64,000 bases of DNA from CAYUZU01 sp964448675 (GCA_964448675.1 CAYUZU010000024.1:16413-80412); one strand, 5' to 3'. Shown: positions 16,767 to 26,307, counted from the stretch's first letter. Made by a program: numbers and translations. Notes: generated by a model from the letters alone, not told the origin.

Positions 16767-18754
16767 CACTCGTCAGCAGCCGGTCGCGAAGCCGGTGCGG
16801 TCGTCCCCGTGGCCGCAGGTTGCGTCGCGGGCCAGGTGGTGGGCCACGCGTACGTACGACCCTTTGCCTGCAGCCGCTCAAGTACCTCGGGCCGCAGGTG
16901 CAGGTCGGACTCGGGGAAGCGCGGCGGCTTGTTGCCGAAGACCACGTAGTGCCGATCCTCGGTCCCGTAGCGCGTCTGGATCCACAGGTGCAGCGGCGGC
17001 AGCGGGCGGCCCTCGGCGGCGAGCATGGGCGGTGCCTCGTTGACGAACTCCAGGTAGTCCGGCAGCGACGCGACCATGAGAATCGGATCGTCGGCGGCGA
17101 GCTCGTCCACCATCTCTTCGCCGTAGCGGCGCATCTCGTACTGCAGGTCGCGCCGGCCGTCCTGTTCCAGCAACAGGTCGAGCTGGTCGATCAGGCGCGG
17201 GAAGCGCACGTCGCTGTACCAGATGATGCGCGAGTCCTGGCTGCCGATCTGGCGCAGATGCGCGCGATAGCCCGGCGGAATCCGCCGCGCGTCGGCGAGC
17301 TGCGTGGCAAAGTCGACGAAGGGGCGCTGCGACATGACCAGCGGCATCAGATGCGGCCAGGTCCACAGCCACATGAGGTACATCGTGCCGACGAGGGTGC
17401 CGAACGAGGCGTGCTCGCGCCGGCGCGTATACAGCCACGCGGCGAGGCCGCAGCCGACGACGAGGATGGCGGCGGTGACGGCGAAGGCGCGCATGACGTC
17501 GCCGTATTCGTAGAGGCCCTCGAGCTCGTACTGGCCGCGCTGCTGCCACCACCTGGTCAGACCGTAGATGCCGCCGCCGAGCAGCACTGCCGGCACGCCG
17601 AGCCACACACCGATCAGCCCGAGACGATCGAGCGCCGGTGTCCGAGGGCGGTTCGGGTCGAAGAACGCCGCCAGTTCAATCCCCAGCAGCACGAGCAATG
17701 GCGGCAGGGCGGGGAGGAAGTAGCGCCATTCCTTGCCGACCGACGCCGTGAAGAACACCAGCAGGCCGGTGAACCAGAGCGCCATGAACAAGGCGCCGTC
17801 GCGGCGTACGCCTTTCTGGCGGAAGGGCCGCACGAACGCCAGCGGCAGCGACAGCGTGAATGGGAGGGTGTACAGCAGCGTCGGGCCGAGGTAGGTCAAT
17901 AGGAAGCGGGGCTTGTCCTGTCCCTCGACATTGGGAAGCTGGCCGGTGAAGCGGTCGATGAACTCGACCTTCCATTTCAACAAGGCGGCGTCTTCGACAA
18001 AGCTCACCGCAATCGCCCACGGCAACCACGGCAGCAGGAACAGCAGCAGCCCCCACAGGTGAATCGGACTCGCGAGGACCCGCCAGCGGTTCCGCACCAG
18101 CACATACAGAAACGCCGGCAGGCCGACCACCGGCAACGGCATCGGCATCTTCCACAGCATGCCCATGCCGGCCGCGAAGTAGCCGAGCAGGAACAGGGCG
18201 TTGCGTTTGCGCCCCGGTGGCTCACTGTCGCACGCGACCCACAACGCCGCCAGAGACAGTGTCGTCCACGTGGTCAACCCCAGGTCGCTGGCAGCCCGGT
18301 GTGACCACCACAGCACGAGCACGCTGGACGACGCCGCGAAGCCCGCAAACACGGCGGCCCGGTCGCCGGCCACGCGTCGCGTCAGCCAGAAGATGATGCC
18401 GACCAGCGCGAGGGCGCCGACGGCGTTGGGCAGTCGAGCGCTGACCTCATCGACAGGCGTGGCGCGCAGCAGGCTGGCGATCATCACCGCCCAGTACGGG
18501 CCGGGCGATTTCTGCATGCGAGTTTCACTCGAGAAGCGCGGCACGAGCCAGTCGTCGGCGTCGCGCATTTCGCGCGCCGTCTGTGAAACCCAGCAGTCGA
18601 TCGGCTCGAAGCGGGCCCCGCCCGACAGGTCGTAGAAACAGAGGAATGCGGTCCAGCCCAGCAGGGCGATCAGCCAGATCCGCGTCGTGGCAGCCATCGG
18701 CTGGGGATGAAAGCGGTCGGTTGCCGGCGTGGGGGGGGTGTGGGGCTCGGTCAC
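16766..18754 (-). CDS. ArnT-like membrane glycosyltransferase (GT83)
   Basis: 662 residues with about 12 membrane segments in the first 470 and a C-terminal soluble domain. The first periplasmic loop (TAREMRDADDWLVPRF, then KSPGPYW) is the ArnT/PMT-family signature; these enzymes move sugars from undecaprenyl phosphate to lipid A or other periplasmic acceptors. The canonical DE pair of that loop is replaced by EPID. The start is a GTG overlapping the stop of the YlbF-like gene (GTGA); an open frame 152 codons further upstream runs through that gene and is rejected. Overlap with the LpxL-like gene suggests a lipid A pathway. Confidence 0.8.
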   Translation of the reverse strand: MTEPHTPPTPATDRFHPQPMAATTRIWLIALLGWTAFLCFYDLSGGARFEPIDCWVSQTAREMRDADDWLVPRFSSETRMQKSPGPYWAVMIASLLRATPVDEVSARLPNAVGALALVGIIFWLTRRVAGDRAAVFAGFAASSSVLVLWWSHRAASDLGLTTWTTLSLAALWVACDSEPPGRKRNALFLLGYFAAGMGMLWKMPMPLPVVGLPAFLYVLVRNRWRVLASPIHLWGLLLFLLPWLPWAIAVSFVEDAALLKWKVEFIDRFTGQLPNVEGQDKPRFLLTYLGPTLLYTLPFTLSLPLAFVRPFRQKGVRRDGALFMALWFTGLLVFFTASVGKEWRYFLPALPPLLVLLGIELAAFFDPNRPRTPALDRLGLIGVWLGVPAVLLGGGIYGLTRWWQQRGQYELEGLYEYGDVMRAFAVTAAILVVGCGLAAWLYTRRREHASFGTLVGTMYLMWLWTWPHLMPLVMSQRPFVDFATQLADARRIPPGYRAHLRQIGSQDSRIIWYSDVRFPRLIDQLDLLLEQDGRRDLQYEMRRYGEEMVDELAADDPILMVASLPDYLEFVNEAPPMLAAEGRPLPPLHLWIQTRYGTEDRHYVVFGNKPPRFPESDLHLRPEVLERLQAKGRTYAWPTTWPATQPAATGTTAPASRPAADE

Positions 18755-19113
18755 GCGGGGTTCTCCCCCTGGAGCAAGGCGTTGAGCGGGGCCTCCATGG
18801 CCTGGTTGACCTGGCTCATCAGGTGCACGTATTCGGTCTGGGACTTGAGCAGGTCCTTGAGCGAGGTGTTGCCCGCAAAGCGGGATTGCAAAGTCTGCAG
18901 CTTCGCTCGCTCGCTGTCGCCAACGTTCAGATTCTCGGCTTCGAGCTGGCGAATGCGCTCGGCCTGCCGCTGGTAGGCCTGGAAGAGTTCGAGCGCTTCG
19001 TCGTCGGCTCGCATGGTGCGCTGCGCCGCGTGATATTGCCGCACGATCGGGTGTGCGGCGAGCGCTGTGCCCAGCGCCCGTGCCTTGTCGAGCAGGTCCT
19101 GGATTTCCGGCAT
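18751..19113 (-). CDS. YlbF/YmcA-family protein
   Basis: 120 residues, almost entirely helical, matching the Com_YlbF family: LLDKARALGTALAAHPIV at the start and a heptad-rich middle (FQAYQRQAERIRQLEAEN). In Bacillus, YlbF and YmcA form a complex that tunes RNase Y; outside Firmicutes the role is unknown. AGAGGTG precedes the ATG. The gene is first of three overlapping genes with a GT83 and an LpxL-like acyltransferase, which looks like convenience of expression rather than shared function. Confidence 0.75.
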   Translation of the reverse strand: MPEIQDLLDKARALGTALAAHPIVRQYHAAQRTMRADDEALELFQAYQRQAERIRQLEAENLNVGDSERAKLQTLQSRFAGNTSLKDLLKSQTEYVHLMSQVNQAMEAPLNALLQGENPA

Positions 19114-19267
19114 GAGGCACCTCTTGTTCCGCCCGGGTTTTGACCGCGGATTGTAACGGCCCGCCGCGCGGCTGCGAAGTGAGTTGACCCGCGCGGGGTC
19201 GCGGCGTCACCCCGGAATCGGTTATGATGCCCCCCTGCCTTGCGGGGCATCACACCGGGAGAATGGG

Positions 19268-20353
19268 ATGAGCATGAATCGGCGTGAGTTCATGGGCGGT
19301 GCCGCGGGCCTGGCGGCGCTGGGCATCGGGGGCGGCGCGACCGGCGCCATGGCGGCATCCATGAAGACGGTGAAGTTCAATCGCCGACCGCCGCACGCGG
19401 TCGTCATCGGCAGTGCCAACGCCCTGGGTTCCAGCGACCGGGCCCTGCGCATCGTTACCAACGGCGGCGATCCGGTCGACGCGGCTATCGCGTGCGTGCA
19501 GGTGGTCGAGGACGATCCCGAGGACATCTCGGTCGGCTACGGCGGCCTGCCCAACGAAGACGGCGTGGTCGAGCTCGACGCCTGCGTCATGCACGGTCCG
19601 ACCCACAAGGGCGGCGCGGTCGCCGGCTTGCGCGAGATTCGGCACGCCGCGCGGGTCGCGCAACGCGTCATGCAGCGCACCGATCATGTGTTGCTGGTCG
19701 GAGAAGGGGCTCAGCGGTTCGCCGTCGCACACGGCTTCAAGAAGGAGAACCTGCTGACCGACAAGGCGCGGCGCATCTGGTTGCGCTGGAAGGAGACGCA
19801 CTCGGGCCAGGATGACTGGCTGCACCCCGAGGCGCAGGAGGAGGCCGCGCGCTACGACCAGGCGGAAGGCCCCGAGTTCACCCACGGCACGATCACCTGC
19901 ATGGCGCTGACGCCGACGGGGGACCTCGGCGGCTGCACGACGACGTCCGGGCTGTCGTACAAGATCCCGGGCCGTGTCGGCGACTCGCCCATCCTGGGCG
20001 CGGGATTGTACGTCGACAATGAGGTCGGTGCCTGTGGCTCGACCGGGCGCGGCGAGGCCAACCTGCTCAACTGCTCGAGCTTGCTGGTGGTGGAATTGAT
20101 GCGCGGCGGTGTGGCGCCGGAAGCGGCCTGCAAGCAGGTGCTGCAGCGGATCGCGGATCGCACGGAGCCACGGCTGCGCGACGACAAGGGCCGGCCGGCG
20201 TACGGCTTGAAGCTGTACGCCGTGCGCAAGGACGGCGTCTTTGGTGGGGCGAGCATGCGGGGCTCGGCCGAAATGGCAGTTAGCGACGCCCAGGGTGCGC
20301 GGATCGTCGAGATCCCGGGATTGTATCCGGCGATCAAGCGGCGCGCGCAATAG
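19268..20353 (+). CDS. Exported glycosylasparaginase (N4-(beta-N-acetylglucosaminyl)-L-asparaginase)
   Basis: 361 residues, an Ntn-hydrolase that releases Asn-linked sugars or cleaves isoaspartyl/asparagine amides. A twin-arginine signal (NRREFMGGAAGLAALG) predicts Tat export. The autocleavage site is in FTHGTITCMAL, making Thr after HG the N-terminal nucleophile of the beta subunit; GLSYKIPGRVGDSPI and GRGEANLLNC are substrate-pocket signatures. ATG at 19268 follows GGGAGAAT; a second ATG is two codons later. Such enzymes suit a glycoprotein- or polysaccharide-degrading lifestyle. Single gene, convergent with the next. Confidence 0.9.
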   Translation: MSMNRREFMGGAAGLAALGIGGGATGAMAASMKTVKFNRRPPHAVVIGSANALGSSDRALRIVTNGGDPVDAAIACVQVVEDDPEDISVGYGGLPNEDGVVELDACVMHGPTHKGGAVAGLREIRHAARVAQRVMQRTDHVLLVGEGAQRFAVAHGFKKENLLTDKARRIWLRWKETHSGQDDWLHPEAQEEAARYDQAEGPEFTHGTITCMALTPTGDLGGCTTTSGLSYKIPGRVGDSPILGAGLYVDNEVGACGSTGRGEANLLNCSSLLVVELMRGGVAPEAACKQVLQRIADRTEPRLRDDKGRPAYGLKLYAVRKDGVFGGASMRGSAEMAVSDAQGARIVEIPGLYPAIKRRAQ

Positions 20354-20444
20354 GGCGGGTTCCGTCCACCGGCGTTCGCGCCGCCCAGTGTCGCGCCTAC
20401 GCGGCCGAAGCGCGGTGCGCCGCCACACGCCGTGCCCCCGGGCA

Positions 20445-20933
20445 TCAGTCGTTCTGCTGATCGTGCAGCACCTGGTCGATCACGATACAGGCGCTCAGGA
20501 TCAGCACATCATCTTCGCCCTCGGCGATGTCCACGCCGTAGCTGTCGGTCCAGCTCCAGTACGCCTTGCTCACACGGGCGGCGCTGCGGCCGAGCCGGGA
20601 GAAGGTGAATTCGTGCTCCCAGAACGAACCGTCGATGACGTAGTCATTGGGGCCCGGGATGTCGAGCGTGAACTTCTGCCTGAACCAGGAGAATTCCTTG
20701 ACGACCTCGGCCAGCGTCTGGCCGCCGCGCTCGATCCGGTAGCGCGGCTTCCACGAGAAGAGCTCCTGCCGGATCAAGGCCAGCTCCTGCCCGCTGGCGG
20801 CGTCCTGGAAAGACAGCTTGTCGCCCCACGAGAATGCCGCCCCATCGACGCGGAACCGCGGGTTGCCCGCCTCGTCGGTGATGGCGAAGTCATTGCCCCA
20901 CGACCAGAAGGCCTCCTTGATGCGGTAGACCAT
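20445..20933 (-). CDS. LURP-one-related (LOR/YxjI) family protein
   Basis: 162 residues of Tubby-like beta-barrel repeats: MVYRIKEAFWSWGNDFAI, then FRVDGAAFSWGDKLSF and YVIDGSFWEHEFTF. The repeating pattern of ID/VDG followed by aromatic residues is typical of LURP-one-related proteins, which have a twelve-stranded barrel around a helix and unknown ligands. No signal peptide. It is the last of three same-strand genes (isochorismatase-like, zinc-ribbon membrane protein, this one), 81 bases after the previous stop. Confidence 0.8.
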   Translation of the reverse strand: MVYRIKEAFWSWGNDFAITDEAGNPRFRVDGAAFSWGDKLSFQDAASGQELALIRQELFSWKPRYRIERGGQTLAEVVKEFSWFRQKFTLDIPGPNDYVIDGSFWEHEFTFSRLGRSAARVSKAYWSWTDSYGVDIAEGEDDVLILSACIVIDQVLHDQQND

Positions 20934-21014
20934 GTGATGGCTCCTCCGTAGTGTCGGGTTTGCGTTGCTGCCGGACCGCCGGGCATCGGCCCACGTCCGC
21001 CGAGCGGTCGGCCG

Positions 21015-21296
21015 CTACAGCGTGTACACCCACAACAGCCCGGCGATGAGGATGATCACGACGACGATCGGCCACAGGCGCCGGCTGGCGGCCGTGCTCG
21101 TGTCGCCGCCCGCCACGACCCAGTCGCCGCAATACGGACAGCGGTCGGCGAACTCCGCGATTTCGCGCCCGCAACTGGGGCAGTCCACCGTCGGCGTCTG
21201 GTCGTCATCGTCGTCGACCAGGTCACGTTCCTGCGGCAGATCACGGTCGTCGTCCCATGCCTCGTAGGCATCGTCATCGTGCATCACCGGTGCCAT
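21015..21296 (-). CDS. Zinc-ribbon single-pass membrane protein
   Basis: 93 residues. A strongly acidic N-terminus (DDDDDQ) leads to a zinc ribbon CPSCGREIAEFADRCPYCG, with CxxC pairs 16 residues apart, and a C-terminal membrane segment (LWPIVVVIILIAGLLW). The orientation would keep the ribbon in the cytoplasm. The ATG is one base after the stop of the isochorismatase-like gene, so they are co-translated. Function is unknown. Confidence 0.7.
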   Translation of the reverse strand: MAPVMHDDDAYEAWDDDRDLPQERDLVDDDDDQTPTVDCPSCGREIAEFADRCPYCGDWVVAGGDTSTAASRRLWPIVVVIILIAGLLWVYTL

Positions 21297-21297
21297 C

Positions 21298-21873
21298 TCA
21301 GCGAATCAGTGGCAGGATGCGTTTGAACAGCTCGGTGCCCGAATCGTGCACCATCTCGAGAATGACGGACTCCACCGTCGTCAGCACTGCGCCCGCCGCC
21401 TGCATGCGCTGCAGCGCGAATTCGTAATCGAACAGGCGCCGCGAGCCGATCGCGTCGGCCAGCACGAACGGCTGCATGTGCAAATCGAGCAGATCGAGCA
21501 CGGTCTGCTGCACGCACACGTGCGCCTCGATACCGACCATCAGGATCTGCGGGCGCTGCACGCCGAGGATGCGCTCGCGGCACCCGCCGTCGGCGCAGTA
21601 GCTGAACGTCATCTTCTGCACGCGCGGGGCCTCGGCGGCGGCCTCGCTGATCGGGGCGACGGTTGGGCCCAGCCCCTGCGGATACTGTTCCGACACCGTG
21701 GTCGGCAGCTCCAGTTCCTTGGCTGCGCGGATCATGCGCTCGGCTCGCGCGACGAGTGATTCGTGATTGTGGATCAGTGGCAGCAGACGCTCCTGCACGT
21801 CCACGACCAGCAGCTGCGCCTGGGAGACATCCAGACGCTTCGCATGGCGATCGGACATTTCTGGCATTTCCAT
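21298..21873 (-). CDS. Isochorismatase-family cysteine hydrolase
   Basis: 191 residues. The family fold is evident: LLVVDVQERLLPLI with the catalytic Asp, a central Lys/Arg region, and the cis-peptide and nucleophile motif GIEAHVCVQQT with the catalytic Cys. It resembles YcaC-like hydrolases of unknown substrate rather than nicotinamidase, which has extra metal-binding His residues. The ATG at 21873 has GGAG seven bases upstream; an ATG two codons earlier (21879) lies too close to that site. Followed after one base by the zinc-ribbon protein. Confidence 0.8.
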   Translation of the reverse strand: MEMPEMSDRHAKRLDVSQAQLLVVDVQERLLPLIHNHESLVARAERMIRAAKELELPTTVSEQYPQGLGPTVAPISEAAAEAPRVQKMTFSYCADGGCRERILGVQRPQILMVGIEAHVCVQQTVLDLLDLHMQPFVLADAIGSRRLFDYEFALQRMQAAGAVLTTVESVILEMVHDSGTELFKRILPLIR

Positions 21874-22082
21874 GGTCATACTCCGGCAAGCAGTCGTGTC
21901 GGTCCCGCCGAGGCGGGCACACCTTCGTAGTCTCGCAGATGGGGCCGCTGACGGCAAACCGTCCTATCAGGCAGCGATCAACAAAAATCCGCTGCCGCTA
22001 GACGATCGGGAGCCTGTCGGGTAGCATATGTGGTGGTTTCGGAGCGAGTATACAACTGGTCAAGGATGACGAGGTAAGCGCG

Positions 22083-22859
22083 ATGGATCGCGAAGAATAC
22101 CCTGCGACGATGGACTCGGGGGCCGCGACCGCAACCGCCTGTTTCCCAGAAGAAGCGATGGCCGATCCCGCACAGCACGACAAGGTCGAACCGGACAATG
22201 TCCAGGAAGAGACGGCCGCTGCGCCGGCGGCCCCCCAGGCGGTGTCAGGCGATGACGCCTGCGCCGAGATCGAGCCCGTCCAGGTGATCGAGGCGTTGCT
22301 CTTCGCGTCGGATGCGCCGCTGAGCGCCGGGCGCCTGGCGGAACTGTCGGGCATCGGCTCGGTCAAGGAAGTCCGCAAGCATATCGACTCGCTCAATGAC
22401 AGGTACGCCGACGCCGGCCTGTCCTTCCGCATCGAGACGATCGCCAAAGGCTATCAGATGCTGAGCCTCGCTGCGTACCAGCCGTGGCTGGCAAAGCTCG
22501 ACAAGCATCGCGGGCAGACGCGCCTGACCGGGGCCGCGCTGGAGACGCTGTCGATCGTGGCCTACAAACAGCCGGTGATCCGGGCCGACATCGAAGCGAT
22601 CCGCGGCGTCGGCTGTGGCGAGGTACTCAACCGTCTTCGTGAGATGGGCCTGATCAAAATCGTCGGCCGGGCGGAGATCGTCGGCCGGCCCATGCTCTAC
22701 GGCACGACGCGCAAGTTCCTGGATATCTTCGGTTTGGAAGACCTTGATGACCTGCCGCCGATGGAAACGCTCAACCTGCGCCAACGCACCGAGGTCGAGC
22801 CCCAACGCACCGAAGACGACCAGGCTCCGCCGGACCAGATGGCGGCGGCGGGGGCCTGA
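22083..22859 (+). CDS. scpB: Chromosome segregation and condensation protein B
   Basis: 258 residues. ScpB binds ScpA and the SMC heads in the condensin complex. Two winged-helix domains are visible: IEALLFASDAPLSAGRLAEL and, after the wing LSFRIETIAKGYQML, the second with ALETLSIVAYKQPVIRADI and RPMLYGTTRKFLDIFGL, a family hallmark. The first 60 residues are an acidic extension unlike most ScpB; an ATG at 22158 is an alternative start, but GAGG precedes 22083. No scpA lies nearby. Divergent from the isochorismatase-like gene. Confidence 0.92.
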   Translation: MDREEYPATMDSGAATATACFPEEAMADPAQHDKVEPDNVQEETAAAPAAPQAVSGDDACAEIEPVQVIEALLFASDAPLSAGRLAELSGIGSVKEVRKHIDSLNDRYADAGLSFRIETIAKGYQMLSLAAYQPWLAKLDKHRGQTRLTGAALETLSIVAYKQPVIRADIEAIRGVGCGEVLNRLREMGLIKIVGRAEIVGRPMLYGTTRKFLDIFGLEDLDDLPPMETLNLRQRTEVEPQRTEDDQAPPDQMAAAGA

Positions 22860-22972
22860 CAGACCGCGAGACAGGAGAACCCTTCTCCAGGGGCCGTGGC
22901 GCATAACTGTGCTGCGGCCCCTGCTTTGGGTCGCGCTCACGCTGGGGGGCGGACGGGACGATACCAGCATTG

Positions 22973-24289
22973 ATGAAGGGGTGCCCGGACAGGCTGCGCG
23001 CGTGCCTGCCGCGAAGTGTGGCGGCCCGCGGCGTCGTGATGCTGCTGCTGGCGGCAGGATCGGTGGCCTTGCCCGGCTACTTCGCTTATCGGACGATCGC
23101 CTCGTACCACCAGGCGCGGCAGCAGTACGAGCGCGAGATGCTGCTTGCTGCCACGCTCGGCGCCTACCTTGAAGTCATCCCCGCCGTGCAGGACGACGAC
23201 CAGGCCTGGGTGCAGCGCATGGTCGAGCGCGGCGATCGGCTCCGCTGGGCCGGGCTCTTTCGCCGCGACGGCCGCGGGCTCGAGTTCAAACGCCGCACCG
23301 CGCTGCCCACCGACGAGATCCTGTCACAGATCGACCTGACGTGCGACACGCCGACGACGGCGCCGCTGCGGATCGACGGCGTCGTTTCGACCCGCTTCGA
23401 GCTGATGACGATTCCCGTGCGCGACGAGGACGCCGTGCTGGCGCTGATTCTGGATCGCGGGCTGGGTGCGCTGCCGGTCCGCGTGGCCCAGTTGTGGGTC
23501 GTGTTGTGGATCGGGGCGGGGATTCTCGGGCTCGTGCTGACGTGGGTGTGGTTCCGCTACGCGATCGAGTGGCCGATTCACACGATTCGGCGGCGCGTCG
23601 CGGCGATCCAGGCGGGCCTGCGCGACGTGACGCTGGGCGATCACCTGCCCGAGGAACTGACCGGCCTGGCCCGCTCAGCCCAAGCGCTCCAGAAGGAGGT
23701 CGACCAGTGGCGCACCGAGGCGCGCTACCTGCGGCATTCGGTGGAAACCGCCGTCGATCTGCGCACGCGCAAGGCGTCGAAGGCGCAACGCCGGGCCGAG
23801 CGCGAGGCCGACACCGACGCCCTGACGCGGCTGGGCAACCGGCGCATGCTGGAGCGCGAGCTGCCGGCGCTGTTCGAGCAATCGCGCGGGCGCGGCGGCG
23901 ACCTGTCGGTGCTGGTGTTTGACGTGGATCATTTCAAGCAGATGAACGACGCCTACGGCCACCAGGCTGGCGATGTGCTGCTGGCGTTTCTGGGTGAGCT
24001 GATTCGCGGGTCGGTTCGCCGGGGGGTGGACCTCGCGGTGCGCCTCGGCGGCGATGAGTTTCTGCTGGCACTGCCGAATACGGGCATCAACGACGCGCGC
24101 GAGATTGGCCGCCGCCTGGCGACGCTGTTCGCGCAACGCACGCGCACGTTCGACGGTGTCGCACAACCGCCGACGCTATCGTTCGGCGTGGCCTCGGTGC
24201 GTCAGGACCGGGTTGGCACGTGGGAAGACCTCGTGCGGCTGGCGGACGAGACGATGTACGCCGCGAAACAGGCGGGGCGCTTGCGCTAG
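22973..24289 (+). CDS. Membrane-bound diguanylate cyclase (GGDEF)
   Basis: 438 residues. It makes cyclic di-GMP from two GTP. Two membrane segments (about residues 18-40 and 160-185) enclose a periplasmic sensor domain of about 110 residues; a HAMP-like helix and coiled coil connect to the GGDEF domain. The active site RLGGDEFLL is complete and an inhibitory I-site RGVD lies five residues before it, so product inhibition is expected. The ATG at 22973 has no clear ribosome-binding site. The signal sensed is unknown. The tRNA-Arg gene lies just downstream on the other strand. Confidence 0.9.
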   Translation: MKGCPDRLRACLPRSVAARGVVMLLLAAGSVALPGYFAYRTIASYHQARQQYEREMLLAATLGAYLEVIPAVQDDDQAWVQRMVERGDRLRWAGLFRRDGRGLEFKRRTALPTDEILSQIDLTCDTPTTAPLRIDGVVSTRFELMTIPVRDEDAVLALILDRGLGALPVRVAQLWVVLWIGAGILGLVLTWVWFRYAIEWPIHTIRRRVAAIQAGLRDVTLGDHLPEELTGLARSAQALQKEVDQWRTEARYLRHSVETAVDLRTRKASKAQRRAEREADTDALTRLGNRRMLERELPALFEQSRGRGGDLSVLVFDVDHFKQMNDAYGHQAGDVLLAFLGELIRGSVRRGVDLAVRLGGDEFLLALPNTGINDAREIGRRLATLFAQRTRTFDGVAQPPTLSFGVASVRQDRVGTWEDLVRLADETMYAAKQAGRLR

Positions 24290-24296
24290 CAGTCGA

Positions 24297-24370
24297 CGCG
24301 CCCGGCAGGATTCGAACCTGCGACCACCGGATTAGAAGTCCGGTGCTCTATCCAGCTGAGCTACGGGCGC
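24297..24370 (-). tRNA. tRNA-Arg (anticodon TCT)
   Basis: Reading the minus strand gives a full cloverleaf: acceptor GCGCCCG paired with CGGGCGC, D-arm GCTCAGCTGGATAGAGC, anticodon arm CCGGACTTCTAATCCGG with TCT in the loop, and T-arm GCAGGTTCGAATCCTGC. The discriminator base is G and the CCA end is not encoded. It reads AGA codons, rare in this GC-rich genome. Confidence 0.95.
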
Positions 24371-24549
24371 CCCGCCGGCTGGGCTGCGTCAGTTGCCAAC
24401 CCGCCGGTGACCGCGTGGATTCTATGGCGCCAGCGCGTGCGGGGGAATCAGTACGGCGGAGAATCGGCCGACGAGCCGGCCGTCGCGGCAGGACAAAGCG
24501 GAGCGATGTCCGACCACGCGCGAGGCGCTGCGCGCGCCGCGGTGCGCGT

Positions 24550-26307
24550 CTACTGCCCCGTCACGAGATAGATCCCCTGCGAATTGTCGCTCCGGCCGAC
24601 TCTGAACGTGAACTGGTCGTTGTCGTTCAGCGCACCGCTGATCCCGGGCCGATCGCGGCGTGGGTCCAGCTGCGTATCGATCGCCGTGATCGCCTCGGGC
24701 ACGTTGTTGGCGATGTCCGCCGCCACGAGCAGCTGCTCGCCGGTCCAGAACACCAGCCCGCCGCCGCTGCCGTCGCGACCGAAGTGCAGGATCGCGCGGT
24801 CGACGTTGTTGATCGATCCGCCGGACGCCGTCCAGGCGAGCGTCGTCCCCTGCAGCGCCGCGGGCAGCGTCGCGTTCAGCTGCGTTCGGACATTGCCACC
24901 CACGAGAAACGGGATGCCGTCGTTCGCGATGAGCACCACACGTCCGGCGTCGTTGATGCCCGTCACGAGCGACTTGCCTGGCACGCTGCCCGCGCCGGTG
25001 AGTTCATACCAGCGCGACGAAGAGAAGTCCCACACGAGCACCGTCTCGCGCGACGTCGACACGCCGATGAAACTATCAACCGCGATATGGCTGTTCGGAC
25101 CGATCGCGAAGCTGGGGAAATCGTCGGCCTTCAGGACGACGTTTTCGGGCAGGCCGGGCCACTCGGCCGCCGCCCGGTTGTCGATGATGCGATACACGCT
25201 GCCGCCACGACCCAGGTACAGCCCCAGATCGCCGATGCCCGCCGTATAGCCGGCGGCGAAGACGATGTCGCCGGCGCCGTTGACGGTGGTCAACAGGCTC
25301 AGGTCGCTGAAGTAGGCGCCGCTTCCCTGGTCAGGCACGGCCGAGGTGTCGGCGTTCTGGTCGGTGCTGGCCAGAATCGTCACCGCCGTCCCCGTGCTGG
25401 TGAAGATCGCCTCGCCCTCGATGAGCTGCGCCCCTGGCGGCGCGGTGAAATAGCGATACGCCCCGCCAAACACCGCAATCCCCGCGTTGCTCACGCCGGG
25501 GAGCTGGAAATCCGGCGGAATGAACGCGCCCGACGCATCCGGGAACAGGGCGGCGATCTGCTCGGTGTCCGCCACGCGCACGAGATCGCCGTCCGTCGCG
25601 CGCCAGCGATACACGCCGGTGGAGTCGCGCTCGCCGGCGATCTGACACGTGAACAGCAGCCGATCGCCCGGGCCCCAGGCGATGTCCCGCGCGAGATCGG
25701 TCGACGTGTCGATCGGACCGAAGTAGTCGCTGGTTTCGCCGGGCGGGACGACGCCGGCGGTGGCCGGGTCGTCGTCGAGCACGCGTTCGAGTTCGGTACC
25801 GTTCCACACGTAGAGGCCGCCGGTGCCGCGGGCCGAGGCGCCCTCGTAAAGTGCCCAGAACGCCACGCGGCCGTTGGCGTCGATCACGGGCAGGCCGAGA
25901 CTGGAGAAGGTCGTGTCGGCGGGTTGCCCCGGGACGGCGTCGCCGGTCTCGACGATGAGCTTGTGGTCGAGCGTCGTAGGAGGCCCGGTGGTGCCGCCGT
26001 CGCTGCCGCCGTCGCCGTCGCCGTCCCCGTCCGTGCCGTCGCCGTCATCGTCGTCGGCACCGCTGGGAGGGGTACCGCCCATCCCGCTGTTATTGTCGGA
26101 GAGATCGGTGCCGCCGCCGTCGCTGCCGCCGTTATCGATGTCTTCGACACCGCCATCGCCTGTGCCGCCGTTTGTGCCGCCATCGTTGCCGCCGTCGGTG
26201 GGGGCCGGAGGGCAGCCGCCGCTGAGAACGAGCATGGCGACGACCGAGCAGGCGACCAGGGAAAGAAGACGATGGGGGTGGGCAAGGGCGAAGTTGCGCA
26301 TGTTCAC
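24550..26307 (-). CDS. Lipoprotein with NxxGxxAF-type repeats
   Basis: 585 residues. A signal peptide ends in the lipobox LSGGC. Residues about 38-110 are a Gly/Asp/Thr low-complexity linker (DGDGDGDGGSDGG). The rest is built from repeats ending in patterns such as DANGRVAFWA, NGAGDIVFAAG and NDAGRVVLIA, which match the NxxGxxAF repeat found in planctomycete surface proteins of unknown role; each repeat probably forms a beta blade. The GTG at 26307 sits six bases after AGGAG and is preferred to the ATG at 26301. Likely an outer-surface or periplasmic protein. Confidence 0.7.
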   Translation of the reverse strand: MNMRNFALAHPHRLLSLVACSVVAMLVLSGGCPPAPTDGGNDGGTNGGTGDGGVEDIDNGGSDGGGTDLSDNNSGMGGTPPSGADDDDGDGTDGDGDGDGGSDGGTTGPPTTLDHKLIVETGDAVPGQPADTTFSSLGLPVIDANGRVAFWALYEGASARGTGGLYVWNGTELERVLDDDPATAGVVPPGETSDYFGPIDTSTDLARDIAWGPGDRLLFTCQIAGERDSTGVYRWRATDGDLVRVADTEQIAALFPDASGAFIPPDFQLPGVSNAGIAVFGGAYRYFTAPPGAQLIEGEAIFTSTGTAVTILASTDQNADTSAVPDQGSGAYFSDLSLLTTVNGAGDIVFAAGYTAGIGDLGLYLGRGGSVYRIIDNRAAAEWPGLPENVVLKADDFPSFAIGPNSHIAVDSFIGVSTSRETVLVWDFSSSRWYELTGAGSVPGKSLVTGINDAGRVVLIANDGIPFLVGGNVRTQLNATLPAALQGTTLAWTASGGSINNVDRAILHFGRDGSGGGLVFWTGEQLLVAADIANNVPEAITAIDTQLDPRRDRPGISGALNDNDQFTFRVGRSDNSQGIYLVTGQ

